The notes under the pieces are model-generated. The model did not search any database, was not told the DNA's origin, and saw only the letters and a list, made by a program, of their open reading frames with translations. From Gorsachius magnificus (Eukaryota > Chordata > Aves > Pelecaniformes > Ardeidae), in NCBI GenBank assembly GCA_034008185.1, contig CM067082.1, positions 13,686,984 to 13,750,983 on the forward strand: a DNA stretch of 64,000 bases. Direction: 5' to 3'. Positions 1 to 14,394 of the stretch are shown here, piece by piece; positions within the stretch are counted from its first letter, which is position 1; each line of letters starts with the position of its first letter. Made by a program: the position numbers and the translations under genes.

Positions 1-234
1 GTTTCAAAAATGGCTTTTATCAGACCACGAAAAACATAGTTCCACATCTGGAGGCTTTTCTTCTCTAAAAGCAATGATGTGACTTCCACCAACTATGTAA
101 AATGGGTATCTTTTCTGGGTCCTTTCCCCTCATGTAGGAGTCTGCCTTAGATAGTTAATGACCTATGGTGATCAGAGAATCCCACTTGCCCAGTATTTGG
201 AGGCTTTACAGCTGTTAAGGCACCTATCCTCACA

Positions 235-345
235 GCAGGCCTGTGAATTAAGGCACTGCTATTATCCCCATTGCTCAGATGGGCAATTAAGGCATGAAGA
301 GAGTGTAGCTGAGGCTTTGTTAAATGGCCAAGTCAATTTACAGCT
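235..345 (-). repeat. MIR-type SINE remnant
   Basis: The block with ATTATCCCCATTGCTCAGATGG, then AAGGCA, AGAGAG and GGCCAAGTCA, follows the order of the reverse-complemented MIR core and 3' region (TTATCCCCATTTTACAGATG, then GAGGCACAGAGAGG, then GCCCAAGGTCA). It is diverged and 5'-truncated. MIRs are ancient tRNA-derived SINEs shared by amniotes, so this is a fossil. The match was made by eye; the ends are approximate. Confidence 0.6.
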
Positions 346-2623
346 TGCTGCCACCAAAAGGGATGGGGTAGCGAAAGTGCAAAAATCATGCCTTACCCAA
401 GGTCTTTAGCAGCGCTGGAAACAGCGTCCAGGTTTTCTGTGCTACAGGCTACTGCTCCATCCTCCAGTAAATTCAGATTATCCTCCTGGCGTGCAAGTTG
501 ACAGTATTTAACAGCCCCTGTAAAAGGAGCTCATACTCTTAGATTAGGTCCCAGCAAACAAGCACCAAAGTCACAAACCCACAACTCTCACTCACCAGCG
601 GGCTCATGGGAGGAAGCAAAAGTCTGAAGATCAAAGGTCTCAACTATCTGCCTTCCCTCAGAAATCACTCATCAGGCCAGGTGCACCTACACAGCAGAGA
701 AGCCCGTCTGCTTCTGACGATGCCAAACCCTTGTCTGTCCTTACACAGGCTTAAAGTTACCTTCCTCTGCAGCTGCAGCAAAACACATCACTAGCAAAGC
801 CACACCAGTTCCTCTTGGTCTTCCTTTGCTTCAATGCTATAGTTCAAAACCTGTTCCCTTTCCTTTTTTTTTTTTTTTTTTTTTTGCCTAAATCCTGGAA
901 AAACCTAGTATTGTAGGGAGCATTTTCATGTGATTAAGACATTCTCATGACAACCCCATCTCATCAGAAGTCTGTGGGCACCATCAATATACTTGCTCTC
1001 TTCTCTCTTCCTGGCTCTGGACACCCTGGAAGAGTTGAGCCACACCTCCTTCAGTCAAGGGCATGTTTTTCCTGCTGTTGTTAATACAAACTGAGCATTC
1101 CTAGCATGCATCACATTATCCCTTCATCAGTTCCTCAGTCAGCTCTGAGGTCAAATACTGAAAAAGTGACCCTCTAAAAGATGTTTAGCTACTCTGTTTT
1201 CCATCATCCTAATCACACGCTGTGCCTGCTGAAGTTGTTTTATTACATCTGCTGTACACCGTATGTCCTGCAATTCCCACACAGATCACTTCTGCGCATC
1301 ATTTTCCTCTTACTGGCTTCAAATTTTCTCTCGGCACTTTGTTTTCGAAGCATATTTAATTATCTCTCCTTCTCTTAGTAAGTGCCCAGACCTCATACCC
1401 ATACAAAACACTTTGCTTTAGTATAATCCTATACACTGTGTGACAGAGGACCTTACTACATGTTCATCAGAAGAGGCAAAGACACAATAAATAGCAAGTC
1501 TAGCAAGATCTTTTGAAATGTCTGCATGCATCCCCTTCATCGCATGTCACAAAAACGCCTCCCCCGTCTTACTGGGCATTTAAGGCATCTAATACAAGAC
1601 CAAAAGCCACCAACTATTGTCCGTCACCAGAAACCAGAAGCCAGCTGAAGCATCACTGATGTTCCAGATGTCTACACCATCTGAAGCTCAAAATTAATAG
1701 TCGTTTGGAGCTGAAGTTACTCACCAAGTAACACATTCCTTCTCTGTACCACTGTTCTAATTTCTTCTGTCATCCAACAACCAAATATTTATCTTTCTTA
1801 GGGTAATCACAGATTATACATACAATTCTTAAAAAACCCAAACAAAAAAACCCCACCCCAAACCACAGAGTAAGGAAGCCTTTCAAAACTGTGCTTGCTT
1901 GCAGGGAAAAGGCCTGCCCTGCCACGCAGTACGCTGAGATTTCAGGTGGGTGTGTACCGTTTATTAACCATCCCTATGGGCGCCTATTAAGCAGGATGGC
2001 AAAAAAATGCATTTTGCCCCTAGGGATCACAGGACCGAATGAGCTTCCTCTTCCTCCCCGCAACACCCGCTGCTGCTGCTGCGATTTGTCACAGGGCAGA
2101 GCCACTGCCCTCTGTGCACAGTAACAGTTCTGCTGTTGGGAGAATTTGGCACGGCCACAAAGGACCTTTGTTCATGCCAGAAGCTGGGTGCACAATGCAA
2201 TCTTCCCCCTTGTCACACAGAGTTGGGTTTCCATAGCCAGGTTAGAAACACTCCCCGATGCCTGCAACCCACAAACCCAAACGCCATCCCCCTCCCCAAC
2301 ACGAGATCCTTCCTCCCACATCAAGTACTGCAGGACGGAGGAGACAGAGGGGAGCAGTCACCACTTTGGGGGGCATTAATTCCTGCAAACTCTAACCTGA
2401 CTTGCAGCAAAGATGGGCCTGAAGGACTGCCGGAGCTCTGCCCTCAGTCTCTTCACAGCACTTTTGCTACCTGGATACTACAAAAACACCTGAACATTAG
2501 GATCTCCAATTTCCAGGTATATTCTTGTCCTCAAGAGGCCAGAAACTTAGCAGATAGATCTGATCTAACAACGTGCAATTCCTTTGTGCCACATTTCCCC
2601 ATCTGTGTTTAATCTGTCAGCCT

Positions 2624-2707
2624 CTGTGTGTGTGTGTATATATATACACATATATATATGTGTGTGTATATATATATGTGTGTATATATATATACACACA
2701 CACACAT
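2624..2707. repeat. Compound (TG)n/(TA)n/(CA)n microsatellite
   Basis: An alternating purine-pyrimidine tract runs TG, TA, CA, TA, TG, TA, TG, TA and ends in CA repeats. Because TG blocks on the left face CA blocks on the right, the tract is close to self-complementary and could form a cruciform or Z-DNA. It is followed by A9 (2710-2718). Confidence 0.95.
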
Positions 2708-5700
2708 TTAAAAAAAAAGATATATATTTACTTGTTTCAGTGCAGCAGCTCTGGGGCACTGCTCTGAATCCAGCCTGTCCCACCTGTCCCTAAAGTGGCC
2801 CTTGCAATGAGGGTCCGCAGGCCAGGACACGAGCTGCCAGCACCCAGGAGCTCTGGGAAAGGATGCCAATATGGGGGGGGCAGGGGACAGAGGGTGAGCA
2901 CACCCTGACAAGATGCTGCTGCAAAATAGTGGCATTTAGCAGGATGCAAATGTCTCTGAGTTTTCATTTCACCCAAGAAACACAAAGGGGAGATGATTAC
3001 TGGATCATTCACAAATTATTTAATATCCCAGTTTAAAAGAAACAGTGCTTCTTCTGGAAATATGCAGTGGAACAGAGTGAAAAGGACCTTTGGAAGTAAA
3101 TGGAAATTTCGTCAGACCTGATTATGTATGAAAAAAAATAATAATTGACACACTCATAAATACGACCAGACTAGCACAATCCACACCTTTGCAGACTTTT
3201 GCCACAGAACGCACCACAAAGAAGGACGCATATTATTTCTTCCACTTCTCATTTTAAACATCAAGGGATGCAGAACAAACCAGTTCCTACTTCCAAAACT
3301 GAGCTTCATCTGGACCATCCAACGCTTGGATGCCTTAGCATCTGCCTGGAATGCCCCAAACCACAGAGGGACCATGTTTCACCCACACAGATTACTACTA
3401 TGCTGAAGAATAAGCTGCCACAGAAAATGAATTGTAAAAACCTCCCATTCATTTATTTCTTACCAGCAGAAGCATTTCCCATCGGAACACCTTAAAGCAT
3501 GACAAAGTACACTTGGCGGTCGCCTCCTCCCACGTGTTTTTATCTGGGTGTACTCACTATTCCCGGTGCAGGGCCGGAGTCACTGCAGGCATCGGCCTCT
3601 TTGTCTCCCTGGTGCTTGGATTCCCCCCGGGGCTACTTCATAGCACGTCCAGATGAACAAACTGTAACAATGATGCTTGAGCAATACTTGAGAAATGCAG
3701 AAAAGGAGGAGAACTGCTCCTTAAAACAGTTTCTCACTGAAGGGTATTTTTCTAAAAAAATTTTTTTTTTTATATAAACTGGGTTTCTTCTCCTCCTATT
3801 TCTGGGTGAGTAGGAGGGATCTCGCTTGAAAAAGCAAAGGCTGGTTTTCTACACATGAAAAACATCGTCCTGGGGGAGCGCATCTTCATTGCCTCTCATG
3901 AGGTCAATCGATTATTTCATGTTGCCTTTTGGTACGTCAGAAATCTATCGTTAAACAATTTTGCTCCATTAAAAAGTATCTGAAGAAATTATTTTTGAAG
4001 TGTTTCTTACATATAATTGATACCCGCCAAAAGCAAAAAATGGAATAGCTACTCTCCAAAAAGATTACACCCCAACAAGTCAAACACATAACCACAAAGC
4101 AGCCATATGAAGGCAGAAGCACAAAAACACAAGCCAACTCAGAAGGCAGCCACTCTCACTACTATCTAGGTCAACAGAAGGAAAGCAAAACCTGAGCTTA
4201 AGTTTGTAACACCCCATAAGCCTCGTTAGTTCAGTTTTCCTCTTATTTCATATGATCCATGTTCCCTTCCCAACCCCCCACCCCCCAATCCATGAGACCA
4301 GCAGAGCTCCAGAGGTCGTCTTGCTAATTTTTTTCCAAAAAGGTCAAAGGGAAGGTGGAAGGAAAGCATTAACCTCTTTCTATCCATACCTGCGACCTGC
4401 ACAGGCTCCAGCCCCCCTTGTTCGCCCTGCAAGGTCCACAGAGGGAAGGTGTTACAGAAGCGTTAAGTCCCCCTGTTTCTGAAAAAATTCCATTGTATGG
4501 GCAGCCTGTACTGCCTCTCCAGCCAAACGGAGCTGGAAATCCTGCAAAGCCCTGAGTGTAACCACCACACAGAGTGTTCAGGAACATCTTGTGACATGTT
4601 AGTGCCAGGAGAGCCCCAAAATTTGGGATCAACTGTATGGTGTGGGCTCAGAAATCACCTTCACTCAGCCCGTCTGCTCTCAGAACCAAGTTTTACAAGA
4701 AGTTCGAAGGCCCATTGCCTCCAACATAGTATGTTAACAACCCATAACACTGCATGCCAGGGCCACAGAGCACAACAGGCACAGAAACAGCGAGGATCAG
4801 GTCTGCAGCAGCGTGCCCAGGGCATACACTCACTCCCACCCGCTCCAGCAAACCCTCCTCCTTCCCCCTCTCTCCTCTGCGCTGCAAAACAGGCTCCAAC
4901 CAAGCAGTCATCAAAATCCAGCGTGACACTAATATTCAGTATTTGTTTGCCAAAACACGTGTGCTCCTTCCAAGGGAAGGAAAAAAAAAAAAAAGAAGAT
5001 CCTTAATGGTATAATTTTAAGAGCCACTGATTTTGTGACCAGCTTGCGTTAATTTAGTTAGTCTCCCGGTTTTATAATGCTTGTGAAAATTTCTCTCTCA
5101 AAAAGAAACAACCACCAAACACCCCACTATGAACTCAGTGCAATGTGGCAGCTCTTTCCATGGCAACCCACCAGCACCGAGCCTGCTTTTCTGCACGGAC
5201 TTCACTGCACGACGGAGGAGGGCAGGGAAAGAGCCTGCTGAAAAGCTCCGGCTGTCGACTCCAGCCTGGCAATCCTGCCACCCCGGGGAACCGAAGACAT
5301 CGGGGAAAGGCAACACTTCTACAGCCTCACTGCTGAAACGTGTCTTAGCTCCAACTGTTAACCAGCTGCTCGGTCATTTGCAGGTTGGTTGGTTTGCTTG
5401 CTTTGTAAAGCACAGTCAATGTATTTTGTTTCCCAAACAGCACGGAAAATTACCTTTGTAGTTCCAAAATCATGCTTTGCACCAGAAGGGAGTGGAATTC
5501 AGGCAACTGGGCCATGCTCTCAGATGGTCTCCACATGCAACAGCAGGATGCTCGCTGGGGGGGGGTATCTCCTTTCGGAGGACAGGGAGAAGCTTGTGCT
5601 GCTCCCAGCAGTGGCAGGAGAGCCTCGCTGGGCTCACCACTGCTGTGGGCAGCCTGGCTGGTGCAGGGGGCAGGCAGCAGGGTGCTTGCGAGCTCCCTTG

Positions 5701-8700
5701 CTGACTCCAACAGCCATCGCTGGATGTTGTGCCCGATATTCTGCTAGGGCCAACCTGCCATTGCTGCAGCACCAATTAAACATGGGCTACACTCTCAAGC
5801 TTGTCTCTGCATCCACAAGTTTTCCTCCGAAACACGCCCACCTCCCCCCTGCTCTTTAACCAATACTTTAGAAATTCAGCATCCCCAGACATGTGGGAGC
5901 TTAGGCCTCCAGGCACATCTTGCCTTTAGCTATTCCTCAACCTAGCCATGTAGCCAAACCCTCTGTGTAACTACTTAGGATCCAAAGCTGACACACAAGC
6001 CAGCTTCTAAGGATTTCCTCCCATCCCCCCTTCCCAGCAGCATTCCCTCCATGTCTTATCACCTGCAAGACTCTGCCTTAAGCACTATGATTACTGAGGC
6101 CAGAGCGGTCCAGGGTTATTTCTCCCAAGGCTTTATGTGAAAGTTTAGTTGCACAACAATTTCTGAAGTTTAGGAAAAAACACATTCGACAGGAAGAGCT
6201 GATGCTACTATTTGAAGTCACCTGATCCCAAATCCAAATAAGAAGGGGAGAAGGGGAGAGACAACAGCCCAATGGACAAAGTTGGGGATAGCAGAGACCT
6301 GAAACCACATCTCAGAGGAGCGTTCATCAAATGCAGCCTGGGCTTCAGGCATCTTTCCTGACAAAACATTGGCAAAACACACATTTTTGTGAAGAGCTTC
6401 AGTTCCAGCAGACAAGCTGCCTTCTGATGGAGAAACACTTGCTCATGAACATGGCTTGAAGCAACTCCTGTCTCAAGACTTTTGTGATATTCAGGGAACT
6501 AGATCAAGACTTACTGCATGCTCCACACCTGAAAGAGGAACCCAAGAAGAGAAAATCAATTCTTGAGTTACTTTTGTCTTTTCTCCCCAAAGTTCCTATT
6601 CTCTTCATGATTTCTTTGTCTCGTGGAAGCAATCTGCTTCTCCTCCAATGCCTGTTGCTTTCTCCACCCCCACCAAAATGTTCAGGGGGTGAAGGAAGCT
6701 CGGGCAAAAGAAACCAGACAAACTACTCACATAGCTCCTGATTTGCGTGGCCTTCAGAAATACTCCTGATGGAGGTCCCTGTGGTGGAGTGTTGCTTCTG
6801 GCTTGGGGAGGAATCAGGCCCGATATGACCCAACACACTCAATTCCCCTGATATCTCCTGTGGCCTCACAGTAGTAAATTAAAGGGTAAAAATCAGAGGG
6901 GGGAAAGAGAGAACAAACAGGAAGACCTTAAAATCCCTTCCTGCTCATGTGGGCCACGGGCCTCTGCTCTCCTTTTGAAAAAAATAATTTCTAAAGCAGT
7001 TATCCAGTGTGCAGTACTGCAAGAGGAGGAAAAACAGCCAGGGAACGTGAAAAGGCTGCAGAGCCTGTAATGGAAAATCCTCACTCAGTCACTGAGCAGA
7101 CCTCTCTTAACACTTATTAAAATAAAGCAAATATGATGAAACGCAGCCCAATTGCACGCAACACTGCTGAGAAATTGGATCCGGCTGCTGAAATCGGCTC
7201 CCAAACTCCTCCTCTCCAAACACTGGCGGTTCACATCAGTTAACTGCATCCAAACCACCCCTGTGCAAGAAGGGATGGGGGAGACGAGACAGGACGGGTC
7301 ACCCTGTGTTTGATTCATCTTCAGAGCAAGGCCAGCGTCTAAGTCTTTGCTGGTCTCTTTTGTCACTTGCCAAGGTTCAAACGCGGCATTTCTAGCTGTT
7401 TGCTAATGATGAAAGGTGGCACTGAATGAAAGAGTTCAAGTGCAATGTCCGTGGGACTCTGTCTTAGCTGTTGCGTGAGCAAGTGAGAAAAGGAGCCTTA
7501 ATGTTAGGTCTAGGAAAGGAAGTTAAAAAAAGGCCTCTCTGTTTTCTCCTCATCATTTGTTTTTAATTCCGTATCTTACTCTTTCAAAACTGAATTCAAA
7601 CAAGAACAGACAGATTTTATTCCTTTTGTGGAATAGATCAGCCTAACCGCTGAGGTCAGTGTTTTCAGACCAATGTATAAAAGCAGAAGACCCGGCTGAG
7701 GAGATTCAGCACTCTCCGATTCATCCTTTCTAAAGGATGAAGAACAGCCATCCCGGCACATCAAGTTTGTTCCTTTGAAGGCGAAACAATTTAGGGTTGG
7801 TATCAGATGGCAGGAACTGAAAAAAATCCCACCCTTTCCAGACTGCCCCGAGATACCTTTTCAGAGCTTCAAATGCTGAACAATGGCATAGTCCCCACGG
7901 TCCATCGAGCTTCCAGGGAACTGAAGTGATGTGAAAGGCATCCTTCCCTGTTCACTCCAGCACCGCTGCTCGCCCCGTGCCTCCTGCCCCAGACATGCAG
8001 AGAGAGACTAGGGCAGCAAAGTGGGAGGAGAACCACAAATTATTTAACCCACCTAAAGGGGCTTTGGATGGGATCCATACCTCATGTCTCAGAGGAACCA
8101 AAGCACTGCCTGAAGCTTGCATAAATGAAAACACCATCACCACCCCCAAAACCACACAACAAAAACTCACCAAAAGCATACGAGACAAAGAGTGGGGAAA
8201 AAGGTGCAATGAGATTTCATTCAGATCCAAAGTAAAAAATTCAAGATAGTTAATGGAAAGACAAGGAAAAAAAAAAAAAAAAAGAAGAGTCTTTAGTCTT
8301 TGGACAATCAATTTCAAGGTGCATGCGCATACACACACGATGTATATCAAAACCAGCACATGCCACCGCTGTTTCCTTAGGGCGTAAATAGCACCAGGAA
8401 AGAAACACCTTTGAACCCAGCCCTCTGCTTCCAGTCCCAAGCGACTCAAAAGAAGGGCTGTCTGAAGATGCTCAGTCGTGGGTCAATCTTTCCCAGCAGG
8501 TAGGAGAGTTATAAATCAATTGCTTTAAAATAAAAAACAACCAAAAACCCTGAGGCTTACTGGGAAGAAGTAAAATTGCAAGGGGAAAAAAAAAAAAGGT
8601 AAAGATGAAAAGCACCTGTAATCTCTTTAATGCAGCACTGAAGTTCTTACGAAGAGAAAGCACAGAAATGATACAAAAAGGAAAGAAAGGAAAAGAAGAA

Positions 8701-9831
8701 AGCAGCCCATTGACACCAGCTACAGATACATTTTTTTTTAATGGGCATTAGGTCAGCAGGGCCTTTTCCATCGGCCCTGCTTAAACCAGAGCTTTGATGA
8801 TGTTACATGTGTGATTTTAATACAGCATTTATCCTGGTGGGGACATAAGTTTATTTTATATGTGTATGTGCATGGATGACAGGACAGGGTTTTCCTGGGG
8901 GGAAGAATGGTGATTTGTAGGTAGATTATGAAAACAGCAGGTGTTGGGTTGCACCTCAACTGGTTTTTGGGTTGCTGACAAGGGGAAGAGAAAGGAATAG
9001 GCAACAGCAAAAGGCTACAAGGACTTGGAGAGAAGGAAAGAGGAGAATAAATAAAACAGCTTTGCCCTCAGCCTCCCACAGTCTTCCGGAATTCAGCTCA
9101 AATGGCCAAAAGGCTAGCCTTGCTGCTGCCGAATCCCGCCCCACAGGGGCACCTTCCCCCTATGAGCAAAGCCCTGGTCAGTGGCTTTCCGCTCCCATGC
9201 CGAATGCACAGGAGCTGCAACGTCCCCTCGCTCCTGCCCAATTTTTAGCCCAACCTATGGGCATGCCCATCTCAGTTCTGAAGGCTCAGCAAATTGGTCG
9301 AGGCAGCAACAATAAAACACATTTTTTGCTGTATTTTTGCTAGTGATTTGTACGTACACATAGATGAAGACACCCCAGACTTCCTCCTTCAAAAAGGCTA
9401 CAAAAAAGGAAAGATCACGAATCCACATTCTGCTTTTCTTTCAAATTCCACAGTGCTTTTCCAATCTAATTCAATAAAGACTGTGTAAACAGACTGGAGC
9501 CCATAAAAGTTCCCAGTGAATTAGCTGCTGGAGTAACACAGTGGAAGTTAAAGAAGGTTAGCTAGAAGCTGAAGTCAACATTTAAAATACAGACTAGGGA
9601 CAGACTAAGCAGATTTGGAAGCTGGCTTTCAGAAAACCCTATCCTACAACGTTAGCAATCTATTAAGTTTAATTACCGCAGTTTTAGGATAGGTTACCAT
9701 AATTAGGCTAGATTATACTTTCTCTTAAGGTGCAAAAGATCCCTGGAGAAGAACACCATTTGTGCCAGCACCGATTTGCTATACACTTAACTTCATGCAA
9801 TGCATTTAACTACACACAATGCCTTTTAGTT

Positions 9832-10420
9832 GAATATATCCTATAAACCTAAAACAAGCCTAGGAGAGTTTTTTTTACTGTCCATTATGCTACATGCAGC
9901 AGCAGTGTTACCCAAAATAGTCACTGTTTCAGGAGACCTGAAGACTTGAAGAACCACTGGCAAACATGAAGAACAAAGCGGAAGACATCCATATCTCTAT
10001 GGGGAATCTCCACCACAGGCAGCATGGGTGTAGTGATGCTACAGATGGATGCTGCACAGATTCACGTTGCCCTTGGGCAGGTGAAGTTGGGGTAGGAAAA
10101 AGCCACTTGAGATCCAACAAGAAGCTTAACACTCACAAGTTGGTGTAAGAACAACCAAGGAGTTAACAATTTCCAGTGTTTTTACTTTACAAGGGCAATA
10201 CAGAAACGGGGATACATTTTCATATTTAATTTTACATTCCCTGAGGATTACATTCCAGGAAATTACTCTGTTATGTGAATATTGTTACTGCATGACATTT
10301 TGGTCCCATTATCTCAGACTCTTTTTGGCATGTATGTCAGATGTGATTCACTATATGTTTAATGACATGCAACACACTTAAATATATCCTACAAACGCAA
10401 CAAGCCAAGAGAACCTTTAT
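9832..10420 (+). repeat. Imperfect direct repeat pair (9833-9870 and 10381-10420)
   Basis: Both copies contain AATATATCCTA, a C/T variant, AAAC and ACAAGCC followed by a purine-rich AGGAGA/AGAGAA stretch and a T-rich end. Sequence just upstream also shares ATGCAA and TTTAA words. The two copies are about 550 bp apart in the same orientation. They may be diverged copies of an unnamed old repeat or a coincidence in AT-rich DNA. Confidence 0.3.
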
Positions 10421-12760
10421 TTTCTTATGCTTCCATTTACAACTTAACTCAGAAACGCCTCAGTTAGTCACAGAGTCCTCATCTGATTTTAAGATCTCCC
10501 ATGTAGAATTATGGAACTTTAAACAACAAAAGAAAACCTCCTGAGACAGATAAAACTGCTTTTCATAAATTTGAGAAAGACAGGATATGGTTTAACTGTT
10601 AGCACTAGAAATGTCCCAATCCCAATACCTTCTCCAGCACTTTTGAGCTATTTGTGTAAAGTGGTTTCTCTGTATGATTACTAGGCAGGATTTTTATAGT
10701 AAGAAGGTTTTCCCAGATCAACAGCTTTTCCCCAATCACAACTTCAGTGCTACAAAACCAAACAAGCCCCAATCCCTGTCCCAAAGAGTTTACACACCAT
10801 TTCTCTGCTCAAAGGGGTGTTCGGACGATTACTAGCTGTAAGTTGCTTTGAAGGTAATGAAAAAAAAAGTGCTAAATAGTTGTCTCCAGGAGTCAACACC
10901 TACTCTTCAAAACTCTCTACTAACCATTTATACTACGATAAAAAAAGCAATTTTGAGAAACAAGCTAGATGCTCTATAATCGGTGGCTCAGGAACAACAA
11001 GCAACACCAAGAGTTACTGTCTCTGACAATAGCCCCTTGCAGGCAAATATGTTTTAAGGTTAAACCAAACAAATTTCAACTCATGCAGTCAGACAAATTT
11101 TGTTTAATCCCTTCAGTCCAACGAAAGCAAAGAGCTGAATGTGCTTCTACCCTGCGGAGGGCAAAGAGCAAATGGTGTCCACCAGAATGACGTTAACCTT
11201 TGTCAAGAGGGGACCACCCTCTCGGACTTGCCATAGGACACGGCTCACCTCGAGTTAACTGATGCTGTGCTGAAGGTGCACAAAGCAATTTGGTGCCCAA
11301 CCTCTGCTGAAGAGGGTCTCAGATATCGAGCAGCAGAGAGGAACACCAGTCATATCCAGTAACCCACATGGGAAAGGATGCACAGGCCGGCTGTGTGCGT
11401 GGATCTAGCCACGCTATCAGTCATCCTTTTGACCAAAGAAGAAAAAAAATCCACCAAATTCACTCACAGGAATACAAAGGCCCACCCTCACCTCCAAACT
11501 TCCAATTGCCTGGAATAAAATGCAGTCTTTGTAAAGCAGTCATAGGCTAATTTCCACGTGTCCAGTACCCAAATCTCCAAGCAGTTTAATGGGACCCCCA
11601 GGAGTTCAGTGTCCTGCAAAAAAAAGAAATGGAAGACCTACACATATCATATAGGTGTCTGACACAGCACTAGCACATAAACCCCAGCAAATACACCAGC
11701 TATGACGATACGGGTGTGCGCTGCCATCACAGCCAAGACTCCTGCTGTCGGGAGGAGCGGGGGAAAACACTAGGATACACACTGAGGTCTTTAGGTAGTG
11801 CCCCGGCTACTCTTTCCAAAGTAAATGGGACAACTGGCTCTTTCACTCAAATAGGTTAAGCGCTATCTACAACAGAAAGCACAGCTATTTACTTGAAGTT
11901 TTTGAATGTCACTGCCTCCTGGGAGGTGACACCAGGGATTGTCCCTCCTTTTGGAGACCTCAGGACTAAGTACTGGAAGAGGAGCAGAGCAGTGTTGGAC
12001 TGTGCCAGCAAGACTAACTCTGCTAGAATCTCCTGAAAAGCAAAGCGAGATGATTGATAGCAACTGACAGGGTTGCACAGAAGAGGGTGGTTCCTCCCCC
12101 AGAACGGGCCTGGCACCGGACAGTGGCAGCGATGATACGAAACGTGAGCATGCTGTAAAGTTCAACGTGCCTCAGGAGCCTCCGCCTCAGCGGGCACTAT
12201 GCCGGGCCCAGAGCAGGCCACAGACATGCACTGCCAGGGGCAAGAACTGGTGCATTTTGAAATCATCATTTATTGCAAAATGTGGGGGGTTGAAAGCAGC
12301 ACAAAAGCAGCATGTTTTAAGGGAGGATTTTGATAGCCAGCAGGCGGTTGGTATGGCATCACCTTGGCACTCAGGCTGTTGGGAAGGGGTTTTGGAAAGG
12401 GACTCTGCAATTTTCCAGCAGCTGTCATGCTACTGATGCTGTACATCACTCAGAGCTCGTTACATTGATGTTACCACCGCTAAATTTACAGGCACATGTT
12501 TCAGGCAGCCGTGAAAGAGAACACGACACCTGAGCCCAGTGCTCTGTCCCACTGACACATCCCAGAGCACAGCAAAGAGACTGAGGTTTTTAGGCAGAGA
12601 AGCAACAGTTTCAACACATTATCTATGACTGGCCAGAGACCTGATGGGCACAGCTGCGTATTCACTGGGAGACAAGAGATGTTGCAGAAGCAAGGTGTCC
12701 TAAGCAGGGACTGTGATCTGCAGGGGTAATCCAACAGCTAAATCTACTAGTTGTGGTGGT

Positions 12761-12795
<35 letters not shown>

Positions 12796-14325
12796 TTGCC
12801 AAGTGAGACATCCCAGCCACTGCCAGTGGCACAGTAAGCCCCCTCCTGCAGACCCAGCACCTCTGGGCGAGGAGAACACGGACAGACAAGCAGAGAGGTG
12901 CTTGGCAGGTACGGAGCTGAGCCTCCGTGCGCCTGAAGCCAGCCAACACACTGGAACAATCACACAGCTCCATCACCCGTAAGCGCTGAGCTACACAGTG
13001 CTTGAACCCGGGGATGCTGCTCAGAGCTGCAGCCTAGAAGCTCCCCACCCTTATAAGTGAGATTTTTTTCATGGTTATTCCTTCTACAACTAGCTTATGA
13101 AACCCTCAAAATACCTTGCTACTTGTTTTGCTATTCAGATGTTCTTTTGGAGTCACCTACCCCTCTATCAAGACCGAGAGCAGCTAAAACTGCCACCACA
13201 GCAGCTGTTTAGAGGTCACCGTCTTCCTCCTCTCCATTTATCATGTCCCTGAGCACACAGCCAGGCATGGACCAGATATATCACGACTGCAGAGTGATGC
13301 TGGGGCCATCTCAGGGGCTGAGCACAGGATTTTTTTTTTGCCTTCTTGGCCTCAGGCTTAAGGACACATTGGAGCTGTTCTCCACTTGGAAGGTAGATGT
13401 GCACCACCATCCCCTCATGCCTGCTGTACCACCAACCGTGGCCACACACCAGGGCACACATACCCATGCCCCAGCCTGCCCTGCCTGCTTCCCACGCTCA
13501 AAAATCCTCTCTGGGATGCCTGAAGGTGACGTACATTGTGGCAAGCCCTGGCAGCTTTACACCACTTTTAACATACAGAGTAAACCTCCAATTTCACTGC
13601 TACCTCTGGCGGTCAGGGCTAGCACAAGGCTAACGTACGCAGTCAGGAGTTCATCCAAATAACACAATTACTCAGCCAGACTCGGCTGGAAAGAGATGCT
13701 CAGAGATCCTCATGACACACACAAAATGCACCCTTCAGGTTTTCACAGACAGCAAAGTAAGGTTCTTTCAGATCTTCTCTTATAGAAAGTGGCACAATTT
13801 CTATAGTAACAGACCAAAACTTATCGCTGCATCAGGCAGCACTACCCTTTATGCTACTGCTGCAGAAGTTTATTTCCTTTTGATAACACGCACCAAAAGG
13901 AACGCGTTTATAATGAAGCAACCCCTATTAAGGGTGCGCTCCCTTCCCCTCCGCAGGCACATATGGGCTGCTTCTCACCTACTCACAAGTGCTTTCTCCA
14001 AGTGCCTTGGGAATATTTTTAGAGGGGCTGATCCTGGCTCATTGAAGTCCTCCAGAATTTTGCTACTGACTCTAGCAGAATTGAGATCAAAGAAAGCTGC
14101 TCCTTCTCTGCTCTCCTCCAGTATCAGAGGGATGGCCTGTCCATAGCCACTCAGCAGGCTCTTTTACTTAAGGGAAAACCATCAGAGCACAAGGTCACAC
14201 CAGGACAGGGATCCACTGAATGCTGTATAACAGAGCTAAAAAAACCTGCAGTTCCTCTTTGTATTTATATAGTATATAATAATTGATATCTAATCAGTAG
14301 TTATGATTAAATAGGTATTTATTAT

Positions 14326-14394
14326 TGTTGTGGTTTAACACAGCAGGCAGCTGAACACCACATGGCTGTTTGCTCGCTCCCCATCCCCACAAGG
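14326..14394 (-). repeat. Truncated 3' LTR
   Basis: Only the terminal part of U5 is present. It aligns with 19546-19600 of the 5' LTR (TGGTTTAAC, CAGC-GGC, CTGA-CACCACA, TTTGCTC-CT). My hand count is about 11 mismatches and one gap over 54 bp. U3, R, most of U5 and the polypurine tract are absent, and pol sequence abuts it. A C/G-rich word (CCCCATCCCCACAAGGGGG) sits at the junction. Confidence 0.8.

Larger units (their letters stand above)
346..14325. other. Non-coding DNA, no gene recognised
   Basis: No open frame here has a recognisable domain, and short frames occur on both strands as expected by chance. The block holds scattered homopolymers (22 T at 864-885, 28 T at 12763-12790), a TG/TA microsatellite near 2.65 kb and a weak direct repeat near 9.8-10.4 kb. 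The rest is unremarkable single-copy-looking sequence with moderate GC. It could be intron or intergenic DNA; the sequence does not decide. Confidence 0.6.

Noticed and set aside
2576..2620. MIR-like words TTTGTGCCACATTTCCCCATCTG
   Set aside because: The match is short and is cut off by the microsatellite.
2565..2793. Small frames across the TG/TA microsatellite
   Set aside because: The peptides are repeats of Tyr/Ile/His/Thr or Cys/Val/Tyr caused by the dinucleotide repeat.
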